A stretch of DNA of 64,000 nucleotides from Iodobacter arcticus (GTDB lineage: Bacteria; Pseudomonadota; Gammaproteobacteria; Burkholderiales; Chitinibacteraceae): NCBI RefSeq assembly GCF_042664895.1, contig NZ_JBHTBQ010000014.1, forward strand, positions 1 through 64,000, given 5' to 3'. Shown here one piece after another: positions 1-8,355 of the stretch (positions are counted from its first letter, which is position 1; every line of letters starts with the position of its first letter). The notes under the pieces are model-generated. The model saw only the letters and a list, made by a program, of their open reading frames with translations, did no database searches and was not told the DNA's origin. The translations under genes were made by a program, and so were the position numbers.

Positions 1-84
1 TTCCCATCCCGAACAGGACAGTGAAACACCTTAGCGCCGATGATAGTGCAGATTACCTGTGTGAAAGTAGGTCATTGCCAGACA
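1..84 (+). rRNA. rrf: 5S ribosomal RNA, 3' part (5' end outside the window)
   Basis: The first ~84 bases match the 3' two thirds of a bacterial 5S rRNA: the CCCGAAC segment of the loop at positions 7-13, the GCGCCGATGATAGTG-like stretch and the GTGAAAGTAGGTCATTGCC ending. A strong terminator follows directly, as expected at the end of a 16S-23S-5S operon. The mature 3' end is estimated to within a few bases. Confidence 0.93.
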
Positions 85-101
85 CCCTAAGCCGTAAACA
101 G

Positions 102-134
102 AACCCCCGTACTCGAAAGAGGCGGGGGTTTTGC
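102..134 (+). terminator. Rho-independent terminator of the rRNA operon
   Basis: An 8-bp GC-rich stem (AACCCCCG at 102-109 with CGGGGGTT at 123-130) is followed by a T-rich tail. It lies 18 bases after the estimated 5S end and closes the rRNA operon. Confidence 0.88.
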
Positions 135-176
135 TTTGCGCGGAAGGAAAGTGGTTTCAAAACCAGACGTGGTTCG

Positions 177-219
177 CGTGTCGGGTTACGCATAAAACCG
201 CTAACCCGACCTACAAAAC
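177..219. repeat. Short palindromic repeat, GGGTTACGC/GCTAACCC family
   Basis: TCGGGTTACGC and GCTAACCCGA flank a few bases and end in CCTACAAAA. Related copies are at 3948, 30752 and 45169. It lies between the rRNA terminator and the end of cobQ. Confidence 0.7.
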
Positions 220-223
220 CTTG

Positions 224-1672
224 TCACCAATAGATATTTAGGCCTGCTTGTTTTGCTTTTTCCCAATCTATTGACTGGTCTAATGCGTCGCTTAGGCGGT
301 CTATTTCTTGTTCTAGTAGCTGTTGGTGGTCGACGACTTCTGCGACTTGGTGACCAGCCCATGCGAGTAGTGATTTTAATGCTTCGCTGGAATCAAATAA
401 GCCGTGCAGATAGCAGCCAAGGATTTGATCGGTGATGATGCCATCGTGTTCATTGGCGTATTTAATCAGTGGGATGGCGGCTGAATCGAGGATTTGGGTT
501 TCGCCATGATGGATTTCGTAGCCTGTGACGGCTTCGCCATTCGCGATGAGTTGGCCTGATAAGTTACGCAGCTGTTTGTCTTGCTCTAGCGATGTGGCAA
601 TAGGTAGCCAGCCCAGCCCTTTAGAATCTCCTGCCTCGCCTTCTAAGCCACGTGGATCGGCGATGGTTTGGCCTAGCATTTGGTAGCCACCGCAGATACC
701 GATGACTTTTCCACCAAAGCGCAGGTGTTTTTCGATTTGCTTATCCCAACCCTGTTGGCGCAGCCATGCTAGATCACCACGGGTGTTCTTGCTGCCGGGG
801 ATGATCAGCAGATCGGCTGCTGGTAAGGGCTGGTTAGGAGTGGCGTAGCTGCAATCGACGCCAGTAATACGGCGCAGTGGGTCGAAATCGGTGTGGTTGG
901 AAATATGTGGCAAGGTGGCGATGACGATTTTAAAGTCGCCGCCATTGCCTGCGGTGCGGGGCACTGCATCTTCAGCTGCGATATCCAAACCATGCAAATA
1001 GGGAACAACGGCGATAACAGGCTTGCCGGTTTCTTGCTCCAGCCAGTCGATTCCGCCTTGCAATAGGCTTAAATCACCCCGAAAACGGTTGATGATAAAG
1101 CCAGTAATTCTGGCTTGCTCTGATGCTGAAAGACAAGCGAGCGTGCCGACAAAGTGAGCAAATATACCGCCTCGGTCGATATCGGCAACTAGCCAGACGG
1201 GGCAATCAGCTTCTTCGGCAAAGCCCATATTGGCAATATCGCCTGCGCGTAAATTGATTTCGGCAGGGCTGCCTGCGCCTTCAACAATCACCCATTCATA
1301 CTGCTCTTTTAAGCGCCCCCATGATTCAAACACGGCTTTTTTTGCGGTTTGCTTATAGGCATGGTAATCCACGGCATCTAAATTTCCGATGCTTTTACCT
1401 TGAATAATGATTTGGGCACGGCAATCGCTGGAAGGCTTGAGTAATACAGGGTTGAAATCGGTATGCGGGGCAATACCTGCAGCAACGGCTTGCATGGCTT
1501 GGGCGCGGCCAATTTCGCCTGCATCGCTGGTGACTGCGCTATTGAGCGCCATATTTTGTGGCTTAAACGGTGCGACTTTGATGCCACGACGCAAAAGAAT
1601 ACGGCAGAGCGCGGCAACGATGGTGGTCTTGCCTGCATCAGAGGTGCAGCCTTGAATCATAAGAGTGGGCAT
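224..1672 (-). CDS. cobQ: Cobyric acid synthase (adenosylcobyrinate a,c-diamide amidase)
   Basis: Amidates four carboxylates (b, d, e, g) of adenosylcobyrinic acid a,c-diamide using glutamine and ATP, giving adenosylcobyric acid in the cytoplasm. The 482 residues match the family length. The N-terminal P-loop-like nucleotide site is seen in GCTSDAGKTT near residues 8-17. The class I glutamine amidotransferase domain follows, with its nucleophile cysteine in VIGICGGYQML near residue 330 and the late histidine in CYLHGLFDS. It is the last gene of the minus-strand cobalamin island and is split from btuD by 310 bp of repeats, so it may have its own promoter. An AAGG ribosome site lies 7 bases before the ATG. 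Confidence 0.96.
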   Translation of the reverse strand: MPTLMIQGCTSDAGKTTIVAALCRILLRRGIKVAPFKPQNMALNSAVTSDAGEIGRAQAMQAVAAGIAPHTDFNPVLLKPSSDCRAQIIIQGKSIGNLDAVDYHAYKQTAKKAVFESWGRLKEQYEWVIVEGAGSPAEINLRAGDIANMGFAEEADCPVWLVADIDRGGIFAHFVGTLACLSASEQARITGFIINRFRGDLSLLQGGIDWLEQETGKPVIAVVPYLHGLDIAAEDAVPRTAGNGGDFKIVIATLPHISNHTDFDPLRRITGVDCSYATPNQPLPAADLLIIPGSKNTRGDLAWLRQQGWDKQIEKHLRFGGKVIGICGGYQMLGQTIADPRGLEGEAGDSKGLGWLPIATSLEQDKQLRNLSGQLIANGEAVTGYEIHHGETQILDSAAIPLIKYANEHDGIITDQILGCYLHGLFDSSEALKSLLAWAGHQVAEVVDHQQLLEQEIDRLSDALDQSIDWEKAKQAGLNIYW

Positions 1673-1728
1673 GGGTTTGCCTTGTGCAAGATTATTGGTA
1701 GAAGATCCTCAAACCTTTAAAGCTAAGG

Positions 1729-1980
1729 TCTGTAGACACAGAGAACAGGGAGGTTAAAAGCAGAGCACAGAGAAAACCTTAGGGGGCTGATTTCAGTTTA
1801 CGGCCTTATCACTCTGGATAGAGAAGTCCAGCAGCGCGGCTGGATTCCCGATAAAAGCACTCGGGAATGACGGTAGCGGCACTGGGGGCATTATTTCCTA
1901 GCAAATCCTTAGCTCCGTTATGAATTGCTTTTCTCCGTGAAACTCCGTGTTCTCAGTGCCCTCTGTGGTTCAAGATTTGG
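1729..1980. repeat. Inverted-repeat element (CACAGAG/CTCTGTG family), copy 1, filling the cobQ-btuD gap
   Basis: The left arm (1729-1778) begins TCTGTAGACACAGAG and the right arm (1929-1980) reads TTCTCCGTGAAACTCCGTG and ends in TGGTTCAAGATTTGG. The arms are degenerate inverted relatives built from CACAGAG-like units. The interior carries a second hairpin of the CCCG..CGGGAATGAC type. No gene is visible in the 310-bp gap. Confidence 0.7.
1811..1872. repeat. Palindromic hairpin repeat (GGATTCCCG..CGGGAATGAC family)
   Basis: GTCCAGCAGCGCGGCTGGAT and TTCCCGATAAAAGCACTCGGGAA form adjacent hairpins ending in TGACGG. Relatives occur at 12988-13020 (inside the cobalamin riboswitch) and 28706-28777. 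The family resembles the ATTCCC..GGGAAT small repeats known in Neisseria, by general resemblance only. Confidence 0.6.
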
Positions 1981-1982
1981 GT

Positions 1983-2753
1983 TTAGCGGGGCAGAGGGAT
2001 AAACCACTCTTGCCCTTCGATGCTGGCGCTACGTATTTCCGTGCGGTAGAGCGCGCTGAGGTTCTGGCTATTCATGATCTCCGCAGTCGGCCCTGATAGC
2101 CATTGCCCATCGCCAAACATTAGCAGCACATGGCTTGCCCATTGGTGGGCGTGATTTGGGTCGTGACTGACCATCAGCAGGGTTCTGCCTGCTTGGTTTT
2201 CTTCGCGCAGTACCGAAAGGGCTTGTTGCTGGTGGCGTAGATCAAGCTGGGATAATGGCTCGTCGAGTAAGATTAGTGCGGCTTGTTGAGCGAGCGTTGC
2301 TGCAAGGCTAGCCCGGCGGCGCTCGCCGCCTGATAGCGTGGCAAGGTCGCGGTGTTTTAGATCGCTTAAATCCAGCCTCGCTAATTGCTCATCGGCGAGG
2401 CGTAGATCATCCTGGCTTTCCCAATCCCATGGCCCTTGATGCGGGTGACGGCCGCTGAGTGCTTTTTCGATGACGGATATTGGGAAAGGGCAGTCATCCT
2501 GTTGGCTAAGCCATGCGATTTCTTTGGCCCGCTCATGGCCCGCCCATTCTTTTAATGGCCGCTGATTGAGCTGAATCTTGCCTGCTGCAGGCTTGAGCCA
2601 TGCCGCTAAGGTGGCGAGTAAGGTGCTTTTGCCACAGCCGTTTTCACCCAGAATAAGCCAGCTTTCACCTTTGTTAATTTCAAGATTCAGATCTTGGCAA
2701 AGCAGACGTTCGCCTTGTTGAATGGCTAAGGAGCGGATCAATAAATGGCTCAT
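1983..2753 (-). CDS. btuD: Cobalamin ABC transporter ATP-binding protein
   Basis: Cytoplasmic ATPase of the vitamin B12 importer, 256 residues with the start used here. Walker A is LGENGCGKST near residues 35-44, the ABC signature is LSGGERRR near 137, and Walker B is LILLDEPLSQLD with the H-loop histidine in MVSHDPNHAHQW. The ATG at 2751-2753 overlaps the btuC stop as ATGA, which argues for this start over an upstream in-frame ATG at 2783 that would add ten unlikely residues (including PRRR). It pairs with btuC and with the separated btuF. Some iron-siderophore ATPases look alike; the cobalamin context decides. Confidence 0.9.
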   Translation of the reverse strand: MSHLLIRSLAIQQGERLLCQDLNLEINKGESWLILGENGCGKSTLLATLAAWLKPAAGKIQLNQRPLKEWAGHERAKEIAWLSQQDDCPFPISVIEKALSGRHPHQGPWDWESQDDLRLADEQLARLDLSDLKHRDLATLSGGERRRASLAATLAQQAALILLDEPLSQLDLRHQQQALSVLREENQAGRTLLMVSHDPNHAHQWASHVLLMFGDGQWLSGPTAEIMNSQNLSALYRTEIRSASIEGQEWFIPLPR

Positions 2754-3739
2754 CGTGCGACGCCTCGGTGCTGCAATAGCCATAAAAACACCGGCACACC
2801 GGCCAGTGCGGTAATCACCCCGACGGGGAGTTGTTGCGGGGCAAGGATAATGCGCGAAGCGATATCAGCGGCGAGCAAAACGGTGCCACCTGTGAGCGCC
2901 ACGGCAGGTAAGAGCAGGCGTTGATCGTGGCCTAAAACCAGTCGCAAGGCGTGTGGAACGATCAGGCCGATAAAGCCGATCATGCCTGCTGTGGTCACCG
3001 CAATGGCCGTTGCCGCTGCGGCTACAAAGTAAAGTAGCCATTGCAATTTACGCGTATTGGCCCCGAGTGCATGGGCGGTTTGTGCGCCTTGGCTGAGCAC
3101 ATTAAGCTGACGCGCTAGCGGCCAAACTAACAAAAGCAGCGCCAAGAGCAGCGGTAATGCCAGCTGCCAACGCGCACCAGCAAGATCGCCCAGCATCCAA
3201 AATACCATGCCGCGTAAGAGGCCATCGGGTGCAAGGCTGAGTAATAAGCTGGACAATGCGCCACAAAAAGAAGCGATCGCCACCCCCGTTAAGAGTAAGC
3301 GCGCCTGACTACTGGAATGATCTTTGCGCGCCAAAATAAACACCAGCGTAATACTAAGCAAGGCCCCGCAGCCCGCTGCCAAGTTGACGGCGGCCACACC
3401 TGCACCTAACAATATCGCCAGCAAAGCGCCGACGCTGGCCCCGCCTGAGGTACCGAGGATGTAAGGATCAGCAAGCGGATTTCTGAGTAAAACTTGCTGC
3501 AATGCACCGGCTAGTGCCAGCAAACCACCGACGGCAATAGCTGCGAGGGTGCGTGGAAGGCGCAGCTCAAGCACTACATCACGAGCCAGCGCGGCATCAG
3601 GCCCATTGCCCAGTAATTGCCAAGGGCGATAGCTGGTACTGCCAAAGCAGAGGCTAAGGATGACGGTGATCAATAGTAGGCCGCTTAGCACAAGCAGCGT
3701 AAGGGTGAGTCTGGCGGGGGTAAGGCGGGAATGCTTCAT
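2750..3739 (-). CDS. btuC: Cobalamin ABC transporter permease (FecCD family)
   Basis: Inner-membrane permease of 329 residues with about ten hydrophobic helices, typical of BtuC/FecCD. Visible family landmarks are the LRLPRTLAAIAVGGLLALAG segment near residue 58, NPLADPYILGTSGGASVGA near 87 and GLIVPHALRLVLGHDQR near 255. It forms the translocation path for the BtuF-bound corrinoid and docks with BtuD. Its stop overlaps the btuD start by 4 bp. The upstream gap to btuF (3740-4079) is filled by repeats, so btuCD may be transcribed partly from a separate promoter. Confidence 0.93.
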   Translation of the reverse strand: MKHSRLTPARLTLTLLVLSGLLLITVILSLCFGSTSYRPWQLLGNGPDAALARDVVLELRLPRTLAAIAVGGLLALAGALQQVLLRNPLADPYILGTSGGASVGALLAILLGAGVAAVNLAAGCGALLSITLVFILARKDHSSSQARLLLTGVAIASFCGALSSLLLSLAPDGLLRGMVFWMLGDLAGARWQLALPLLLALLLLVWPLARQLNVLSQGAQTAHALGANTRKLQWLLYFVAAAATAIAVTTAGMIGFIGLIVPHALRLVLGHDQRLLLPAVALTGGTVLLAADIASRIILAPQQLPVGVITALAGVPVFLWLLQHRGVAR

Positions 3740-3778
3740 GATGAGTAGCTCTGGCAGGGCGTTAGCCCTTTAAAAAGG

Positions 3779-4069
3779 TCTGTAGACACAGAGATAAATA
3801 GAGATCACAGAGCACAAACTAGGAAAATAAATTAGGAACGGCGTTAGCCGCGAACTCCCTGTAGATCAGTGCAATATTCGCTAGTTTACATTTAGGGTAA
3901 TTTCCAATATTAAGCTGTGTAATCCAACATGCGCTGGTGCAAAAAACGTTGGGTTACGCGATAAGGCCTGCTAACCCAACCTACAAAAACGCGTAATTCG
4001 GGAAATCATTTGTTATGTCTCTTAGCTTCTTCTCTGTGTTCTTTTCGTTCTCTGTGTCTACAGGTTTTG
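3779..4069. repeat. Inverted-repeat element (CACAGAG/CTCTGTG family), copy 2, filling the btuC-btuF gap
   Basis: The left arm (3779-3816) starts TCTGTAGACACAGAG and the right arm (4030-4069) ends CTCTGTGTCTACAGGTTTT, a clear inverted match. A GGGTTACGC palindrome is nested inside at 3948-3989. The whole 340-bp gap is repeat DNA with no gene seen. Confidence 0.75.
3948..3989. repeat. Short palindromic repeat, TTGGGTTACGC/GCTAACCCAA family
   Basis: GTTGGGTTACGC and GCTAACCCAAC are separated by a short loop and followed by CTACAAAA. It is nested within the larger CACAGAG element. Confidence 0.75.
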
Positions 4070-4079
4070 CTTCAATGGT

Positions 4080-4943
4080 TTAACGCGCTTTATCAATTGC
4101 TTCGCAGAGCTTTTCTGTGCCTTCTACCAATCTTGGCCCCATGCGGCTGAGCAGGTCTTTGGGCAGGATATAGAGATGTTTATTGGCTTTTAGATTAGGC
4201 CAGCGTTTCCAGCGGTTTAGCCAGTTGTCTTTTACACCCGGCTCGCCACTGGTAATGATCACATCTGGATTGGCTGCGAGTACGGCTTCGTCGTCGATGG
4301 TCGGTACCAGCGCTGGCAGGGCGGCAAAGACGTTGACGCCACCGCACAGGCGCATCGCGTCGGAGATGATTTGCTCGCGGTTAATCGTCATCAATGGCCT
4401 GTCCCATACCTGATAAAAAACACGGATTGGCTTTCTGCCCGCGTATTTTTTCTCTAGCGCGGCAAGGCTGCTGCGGTATTTGCTGGCAGCTGCCTGAGCT
4501 TCGCCCTCTTTGGCCGTTAACACGCCTAAACGCTCCATCACCGTGGGGACGTCTTCCAGTTTTTTAGAAAAAGTATAAAAAACTGGCAGGCCGAGGGTTT
4601 CTATTTGCGCGAGCTGCTTGGCGGGGTTACCACTTTGCCATGCCACGATCAGATCGGGTTTAAGGGCGCGAATGCGTTCCAGATCAAAGCCGTTATAGCC
4701 GCCGATACGCTCAATTTTATTCGCTTCTGGCGGGTAGTCGCTGTAATTCACCGCGCCCACAATGAGCTTGCCTGCGCCGATGGCAAACAAGTCTTCGGTG
4801 GCGTGCGGGGCCAAGCTGATGATGCGTTGGGCTGGCTTGGCTAAGGTAATTTCCTGTCCACGGTCGTCTTTTACACTGACGCTGGCGATTGCGGTATGGG
4901 CCAGTAGTAAGCTGGCAAAAGCCGCATAGCGGATGTGTTTCAT
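4080..4943 (-). CDS. btuF: Periplasmic cobalamin-binding protein
   Basis: Binds B12 in the periplasm and delivers it to BtuCD; 287 residues with the start used. A signal peptide is visible (MKHIRYAAF, a hydrophobic core, then TAIASVSV). The mature part has the BtuF/TroA-type pattern QRIISLAPHATEDLFAIGAG, IVGAVNYSDYPPEA and a long backbone helix. The ATG at 4941-4943 overlaps the cbiA stop as ATGA and starts exactly at the signal peptide; an in-frame ATG at 4994 would add a charged, unlikely extension. It is read with cobO and cbiA on the same strand. Confidence 0.93.
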   Translation of the reverse strand: MKHIRYAAFASLLLAHTAIASVSVKDDRGQEITLAKPAQRIISLAPHATEDLFAIGAGKLIVGAVNYSDYPPEANKIERIGGYNGFDLERIRALKPDLIVAWQSGNPAKQLAQIETLGLPVFYTFSKKLEDVPTVMERLGVLTAKEGEAQAAASKYRSSLAALEKKYAGRKPIRVFYQVWDRPLMTINREQIISDAMRLCGGVNVFAALPALVPTIDDEAVLAANPDVIITSGEPGVKDNWLNRWKRWPNLKANKHLYILPKDLLSRMGPRLVEGTEKLCEAIDKAR

Positions 4944-6223
4944 GCTGTTGTTCCAAAAAGAGCCGCGCTGGCAGCGGGGTTGCTCATCATCCATGCGTGC
5001 ACATAGCTGGCGGTGAGGCTGCCTTGGCGATAGATCGCTTCACCTTGGCTGCCCAAGCGGCAAGGCGTGGCATGGAGTAATGGCTGTAGCGTGCTTTGCA
5101 ATGTTGAGTAGTGAAAAGTGTGGCCGCGTAACTCGCCCGCACCTAAGTCGAATGCTTGCATGCCAAGGGCTGAAAGGCGTTTTTGCATGGTCGCTGTGGC
5201 GTCTAAAATCCCCCACATTTTATGTGATGTGCCATCGTTGAGTGTTAACGATGCGCAAAGCGCCAGCATGCCGCCGCATTCGGCAAATGCCGGTTTATCT
5301 GCGGCTAGCCAATGGCGTAAATCGGCGGCGATGCTTGGATGAGCCGCGAGTGTTGCCGCGTGTAGCTCTGGATAACCGCCGGGCAAGTAGAGCGCGTCGG
5401 CGTCCGGCAGGGCTTCATGGGCGAGAGGGGAGAAAAACACCAGCTCCGCACCCATTTCGCTCAGGCAAGTTAAATTGGCTGGATAAATAAAGCAAAAAGC
5501 CGCGTCGCGGGCGATAGCGATGCGTTTGCCTGCCAGCAGTGGTGCTAATGTTGGGCGCGTTGAGCTGCTGTAATCGATGACTGGAGGCAAAGCCGCAATC
5601 GGCTGGCTGGCTAAGGCATCGGCCAGCGCATCGAGTTTTTGCGCCAGATCGGGGATTTCATTCGGCAGCACGAGGCCTAAATGCCGCTCGGGCAGGGCTT
5701 CATGCTTGCCCAGCCAGCCTTGCCAGTGCTCGGGCTTGGCCGATTCTTGTAGCATTTGTGCGTGACGGTCCCCGGCTACTTTATTAGCCAGCACACCATA
5801 AAACGGCAGATCGTTTTTATAGTGAGCCAGCCCGAAAGCCAGCGCGCCAAAAGTTTGCGCCATGGCGCTGGCGTCGATAGTTGCCAGTACCGGAAGGCCT
5901 AATCGGGTGGCCAGCTCGGCAGCGGAAGGCTCGCCATCAAACAGGCCCATCACCGCTTCGATCAGGATCACATCGGCGTCTTGCGCCGCATCGGCCAGCA
6001 TCTGCCGGCATAAATCCTCGCCAACCATCCACAAATCGAGATTATCCACCGGAGCGCCACTGGCGTAGCCCAGCAGCAGCGGGTCGAGAAAGTCTGGCCC
6101 GCATTTAAATACCCGTACCTTACGGCCCAAGCGGCGATGATGCCAAGCCAATGCTGCCGTGATGGTGGTTTTGCCGCTGCCCGAAGAAGGGGCTGCGATC
6201 AGTAGGGTGGCAGCGCTTACCAT
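4940..6223 (-). CDS. cbiA: Cobyrinic acid a,c-diamide synthase
   Basis: Amidates the a and c carboxylates of cobyrinic acid with glutamine and ATP; 427 residues. The N-terminal P-loop is APSSGSGKTT near residues 11-20. The C-terminal glutamine amidotransferase half has ALYLPGGYPELHA near 285 and its nucleophile cysteine in FAECGGMLAL near 325. It overlaps cobO at its 5' end by 7 bp and btuF at its 3' end by 4 bp, so cobO-cbiA-btuF is one translationally coupled block. CbiA matters when corrins are built or trimmed down to cobyrinic acid, so its presence hints at more than simple B12 uptake; the ring-building genes are not in view. Confidence 0.95.
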   Translation of the reverse strand: MVSAATLLIAAPSSGSGKTTITAALAWHHRRLGRKVRVFKCGPDFLDPLLLGYASGAPVDNLDLWMVGEDLCRQMLADAAQDADVILIEAVMGLFDGEPSAAELATRLGLPVLATIDASAMAQTFGALAFGLAHYKNDLPFYGVLANKVAGDRHAQMLQESAKPEHWQGWLGKHEALPERHLGLVLPNEIPDLAQKLDALADALASQPIAALPPVIDYSSSTRPTLAPLLAGKRIAIARDAAFCFIYPANLTCLSEMGAELVFFSPLAHEALPDADALYLPGGYPELHAATLAAHPSIAADLRHWLAADKPAFAECGGMLALCASLTLNDGTSHKMWGILDATATMQKRLSALGMQAFDLGAGELRGHTFHYSTLQSTLQPLLHATPCRLGSQGEAIYRQGSLTASYVHAWMMSNPAASAALFGTTA

Positions 6224-6819
6224 TCCAAACCCTTTTGCGCCTTGATGCCTGCTTTATAAGCGTGTTTTTCGTCGTTGAGCACGGTTACGGTATCGGCAAT
6301 CTCGTGCAATTCTTTGACTGCGGCGCGGCCGGTGACTACTACATGCTGCATTTCTGGGCGGGATTCTAGGTCTTTAAGAATGATGTCTTTATCTAGATAT
6401 TTGTAGCTGAGGCAGTAAGTCAGCTCATCCAAAATAACCACATCGTAGCTGGCATCGTTCAGCATGCGGGCGGCGACGGCCCAAGCGGCTTCAGATTTGA
6501 GTTTGTCGGCTTCAAAATTCTGCGTTTCCCAAGTAAAGCCATCACCCATCACATGCCATTCGCAATGCTTGCCGAGCAGGGCTTCTTCGCCGGTATCGGT
6601 GCGGTTTTTAATAAACTGCACCACGCCCACTTTTAGCCCGTGACCAATGGCGCGCGCCACCATGCCAAAGGCGGAAGACGATTTACCTTTGCCATTGCCG
6701 GTGAGCAAAATCATGATGCCGGTATCGATATTGGCTTCGGCAATATGCGCATCGATAACGGCTTTTTTACGCGCCATGCGGGCGGCGTGTCGGGCATTAC
6801 GTTCGGTGTTGATGGTCAT
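6217..6819 (-). CDS. cobO: Cob(I)yrinic acid a,c-diamide adenosyltransferase (CobA/CobO/BtuR type)
   Basis: Transfers the adenosyl group from ATP to the corrinoid cobalt; cytoplasmic, 200 residues, normal for the family. The P-loop variant is LLTGNGKGKSSSAFG near residues 38-52. VVQFIKNR, DVVILDELTYCL and VVTGRAA follow in family order. It is the first gene of the cobO-cbiA-btuF block. The 590 bp upstream hold only dispersed repeats, and I see no second riboswitch there, so it depends either on read-through from the btuB riboswitch unit or on a promoter I could not identify. Confidence 0.95.
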   Translation of the reverse strand: MTINTERNARHAARMARKKAVIDAHIAEANIDTGIMILLTGNGKGKSSSAFGMVARAIGHGLKVGVVQFIKNRTDTGEEALLGKHCEWHVMGDGFTWETQNFEADKLKSEAAWAVAARMLNDASYDVVILDELTYCLSYKYLDKDIILKDLESRPEMQHVVVTGRAAVKELHEIADTVTVLNDEKHAYKAGIKAQKGLEW

Positions 6820-6860
6820 GGTGATGGCTCCAGTTTTGGGGCTTGTTATGTTTATTTATG

Positions 6861-7107
6861 TGCCTGCGGCACGGTGTTTTAGTGCGGGAGCCCCTGCGCG
6901 GGCCTTCCTTTCTTGCTTCTTCGCCAAGAAACGAAGCCAAAGAAGGCGATCCCGGCGTCTGCGCCCCGCTGCGCGGGGTACCCTCTCTGCGGACAATCGG
7001 CATGGCGTCAATTCAACTCGCTTCGTTCAAACACGACACAACGACTTCCCCATGCCGCTTGTTCCTCGATCGGCTGGTCTCAGGGGGAGGTAAAAGCCCC
7101 GTTCCAA
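6861..7107 (+). repeat. Dispersed ~240-bp intergenic element, copy A
   Basis: Begins at a TGCCTGCGGCAC palindrome, contains a CTTCTTCGCCAAGAAACGAAGCCAAAGAAGG-type pair of inverted segments, then CTCTCTGCGGACAATCG, then CGCTTGTTCCTCG, and ends near AAAAGCCCCG. The same ordered landmarks recur at 26100-26330 (plus) and 48341-48581 (minus). Open frames inside differ between copies and look non-coding. Confidence 0.75.
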
Positions 7108-7250
7108 GAGCGTAGAACTTACGTTTTTTGGTGTGCTACTTAAAAAGAAAATTATTTAATACCTTCGGCGCAGTGATTTCCTGCGGTAATCACTGCGCGC
7201 TAAGTACCTGCTCAACTTCAGGCGTCACAGCCACACTTCAGTGCTGCAGC

Positions 7251-7353
7251 TTCCCCCTTTGTAAAAGGGGGATTGAGGGGGATTTGCCTTGGCTCTTTTT
7301 TGTAAAGATACGCCGTACCAAATCCCCCCTAGCCCCCTTTTTCAAAGGGGGGA
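7251..7353. repeat. C/G-tract inverted repeat (CCCCCTTT..AAAGGGGG family)
   Basis: TTCCCCCTTTGTAAAAGGGGGA and, about 60 bp later, CCCCCTTTTTCAAAGGGGGG form hairpins. Between them GGGGGATTTG and CAAATCCCCC are also inverted. It lies in the 590-bp gap between the BtuF-like gene and cobO; the remainder of that gap (7108-7250) shows nothing I can name. Confidence 0.65.
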
Positions 7354-7371
7354 ACAAGTATATCTAACTGG

Positions 7372-7424
7372 TTTCTCCGTGAAACTCCTTGTTCTCTGGG
7401 GCCGAAGTGTTTCAAGAAGTGGGT
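7372..7424. repeat. Single arm of the CACAGAG/CTCTGTG element, copy 3
   Basis: TTTCTCCGTGAAACTCC, GTTCTCTGGGG and TTCAAGAAGTGGGTTTT match the right arm of the family. No inverted partner arm is nearby. The last bases run into the 3' end of the BtuF-like gene. Confidence 0.55.
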
Positions 7425-8215
7425 TTTATATGCAACTGCCAATCCGCAATGATTTTCTGGATTTGCCCTAAGCCATCCCGAATCGCGGCGATGCCGGGGA
7501 CGAGGAGGTCGTGGCTGGCTATTTCGAATAGTTGATTGTTGGCAATGGCGGGTATGGACTGCCAGTTTGGCCTTGCACGCACGACATCGGCATCGAAAGG
7601 CTGGCCGCACCAGCTGCCTATGATGATATCAGGCTGAGCGGCAATGACTTGTTCTGGGCTAACGGTGCGATCTTTGGCGCGTGTTGCATGCGATAGCTCA
7701 CTAAAGATATCGTCGCCACCGGCAATCTCGATTAGCTCGGAAACCCAGCGGATGCCGGTGTAGAGCGGGTCGTGCCATTCTTCAAAATAGACTTTAGGCC
7801 GTGATTTTAAGTGGGCCGCTTGGGCGCGGGCTGCGTCGATTTGGGCTTGTAAATCGGCAATGAGCGCTGTGGCGGCTGGCTGGCAATCGAGCAAGCGGCC
7901 CAGTGTGGCGATCATATTGAAGATGCCTGCCAGATTTTTCTGGTTGAAAAAGTGCACTTCCAAACCGGCCAGCACGCATTCTTTCACCATCTCGCCTTGC
8001 AGGCTGGAATAAACCAACACTAGGTCGGGTTTTACCGCGAGGATTTTCTCGACTTTGGCGCTGGAGAAGCCACAAATAATCGGGTGCTGCTTGGTCACGC
8101 CTTCTGGGTGGCGCGAAAAAGCGCTAATGCCCGCGATGCGATGCTGCTGGCCGAGCGCATACAAAACATCAACGGTTTCGCTGGAAAGACAGGCGATTTT
8201 TGTGGGGGTGTTCAT
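7412..8215 (-). CDS. Cytosolic BtuF-like cobalamin-binding-fold protein (no signal peptide)
   Basis: A second TroA/BtuF-fold protein, 267 residues, with CLSSETVDVLYALGQQHRIAGIS at the N-terminus, KPDLVLVYSSLQ near residue 62 and a PDIIIGSWCGQPFD segment near 205. The start at 8215 is chosen because AAGGA sits 7-8 bases upstream. The protein then begins directly in the domain with no signal peptide, so it should stay in the cytoplasm. An earlier in-frame ATG at 8344 would read through a palindromic repeat. It lies between cobD and cobO. Whether it carries or senses corrinoid is unknown; the fold and context are the only evidence. Confidence 0.82.
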   Translation of the reverse strand: MNTPTKIACLSSETVDVLYALGQQHRIAGISAFSRHPEGVTKQHPIICGFSSAKVEKILAVKPDLVLVYSSLQGEMVKECVLAGLEVHFFNQKNLAGIFNMIATLGRLLDCQPAATALIADLQAQIDAARAQAAHLKSRPKVYFEEWHDPLYTGIRWVSELIEIAGGDDIFSELSHATRAKDRTVSPEQVIAAQPDIIIGSWCGQPFDADVVRARPNWQSIPAIANNQLFEIASHDLLVPGIAAIRDGLGQIQKIIADWQLHIKPTS

Positions 8216-8293
8216 TTTCAAATCCTTTTTTGCATGCCGTTTGAGTGGCGGGAGTAAGCACCCCAATCCCATCAATTCAAGCGAAATCTTTTT

Positions 8294-8355
8294 CGTAGGG
8301 CGGGTGAAACCCGCGAGTGATGCTGAAAAATACGCGGGTTTCACCCGCCCTACAA
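8294..8355. repeat. Long palindrome, GTAGGGCGGGTGAAACCCGCG family
   Basis: A 21-bp arm (CGTAGGGCGGGTGAAACCCGC) is matched by its inverse, CGCGGGTTTCACCCGCCCTAC, across a 17-bp loop. A shorter relative lies at 17494-17520. It touches the 3' end of cobD and could act as an intercistronic RNA hairpin. Confidence 0.8.

Noticed and set aside
6647..7093. 148-codon plus-strand frame and others within 6640-7143
   Set aside because: They run antisense to cobO and then through dispersed element A; no conserved protein features, and other copies do not keep the frame.
6820..7411. A second cobalamin riboswitch before cobO
   Set aside because: Looked for the B12 box and the GGGAA..GCTG..CCCGCAAC core on the minus strand and found neither; only repeats are present.
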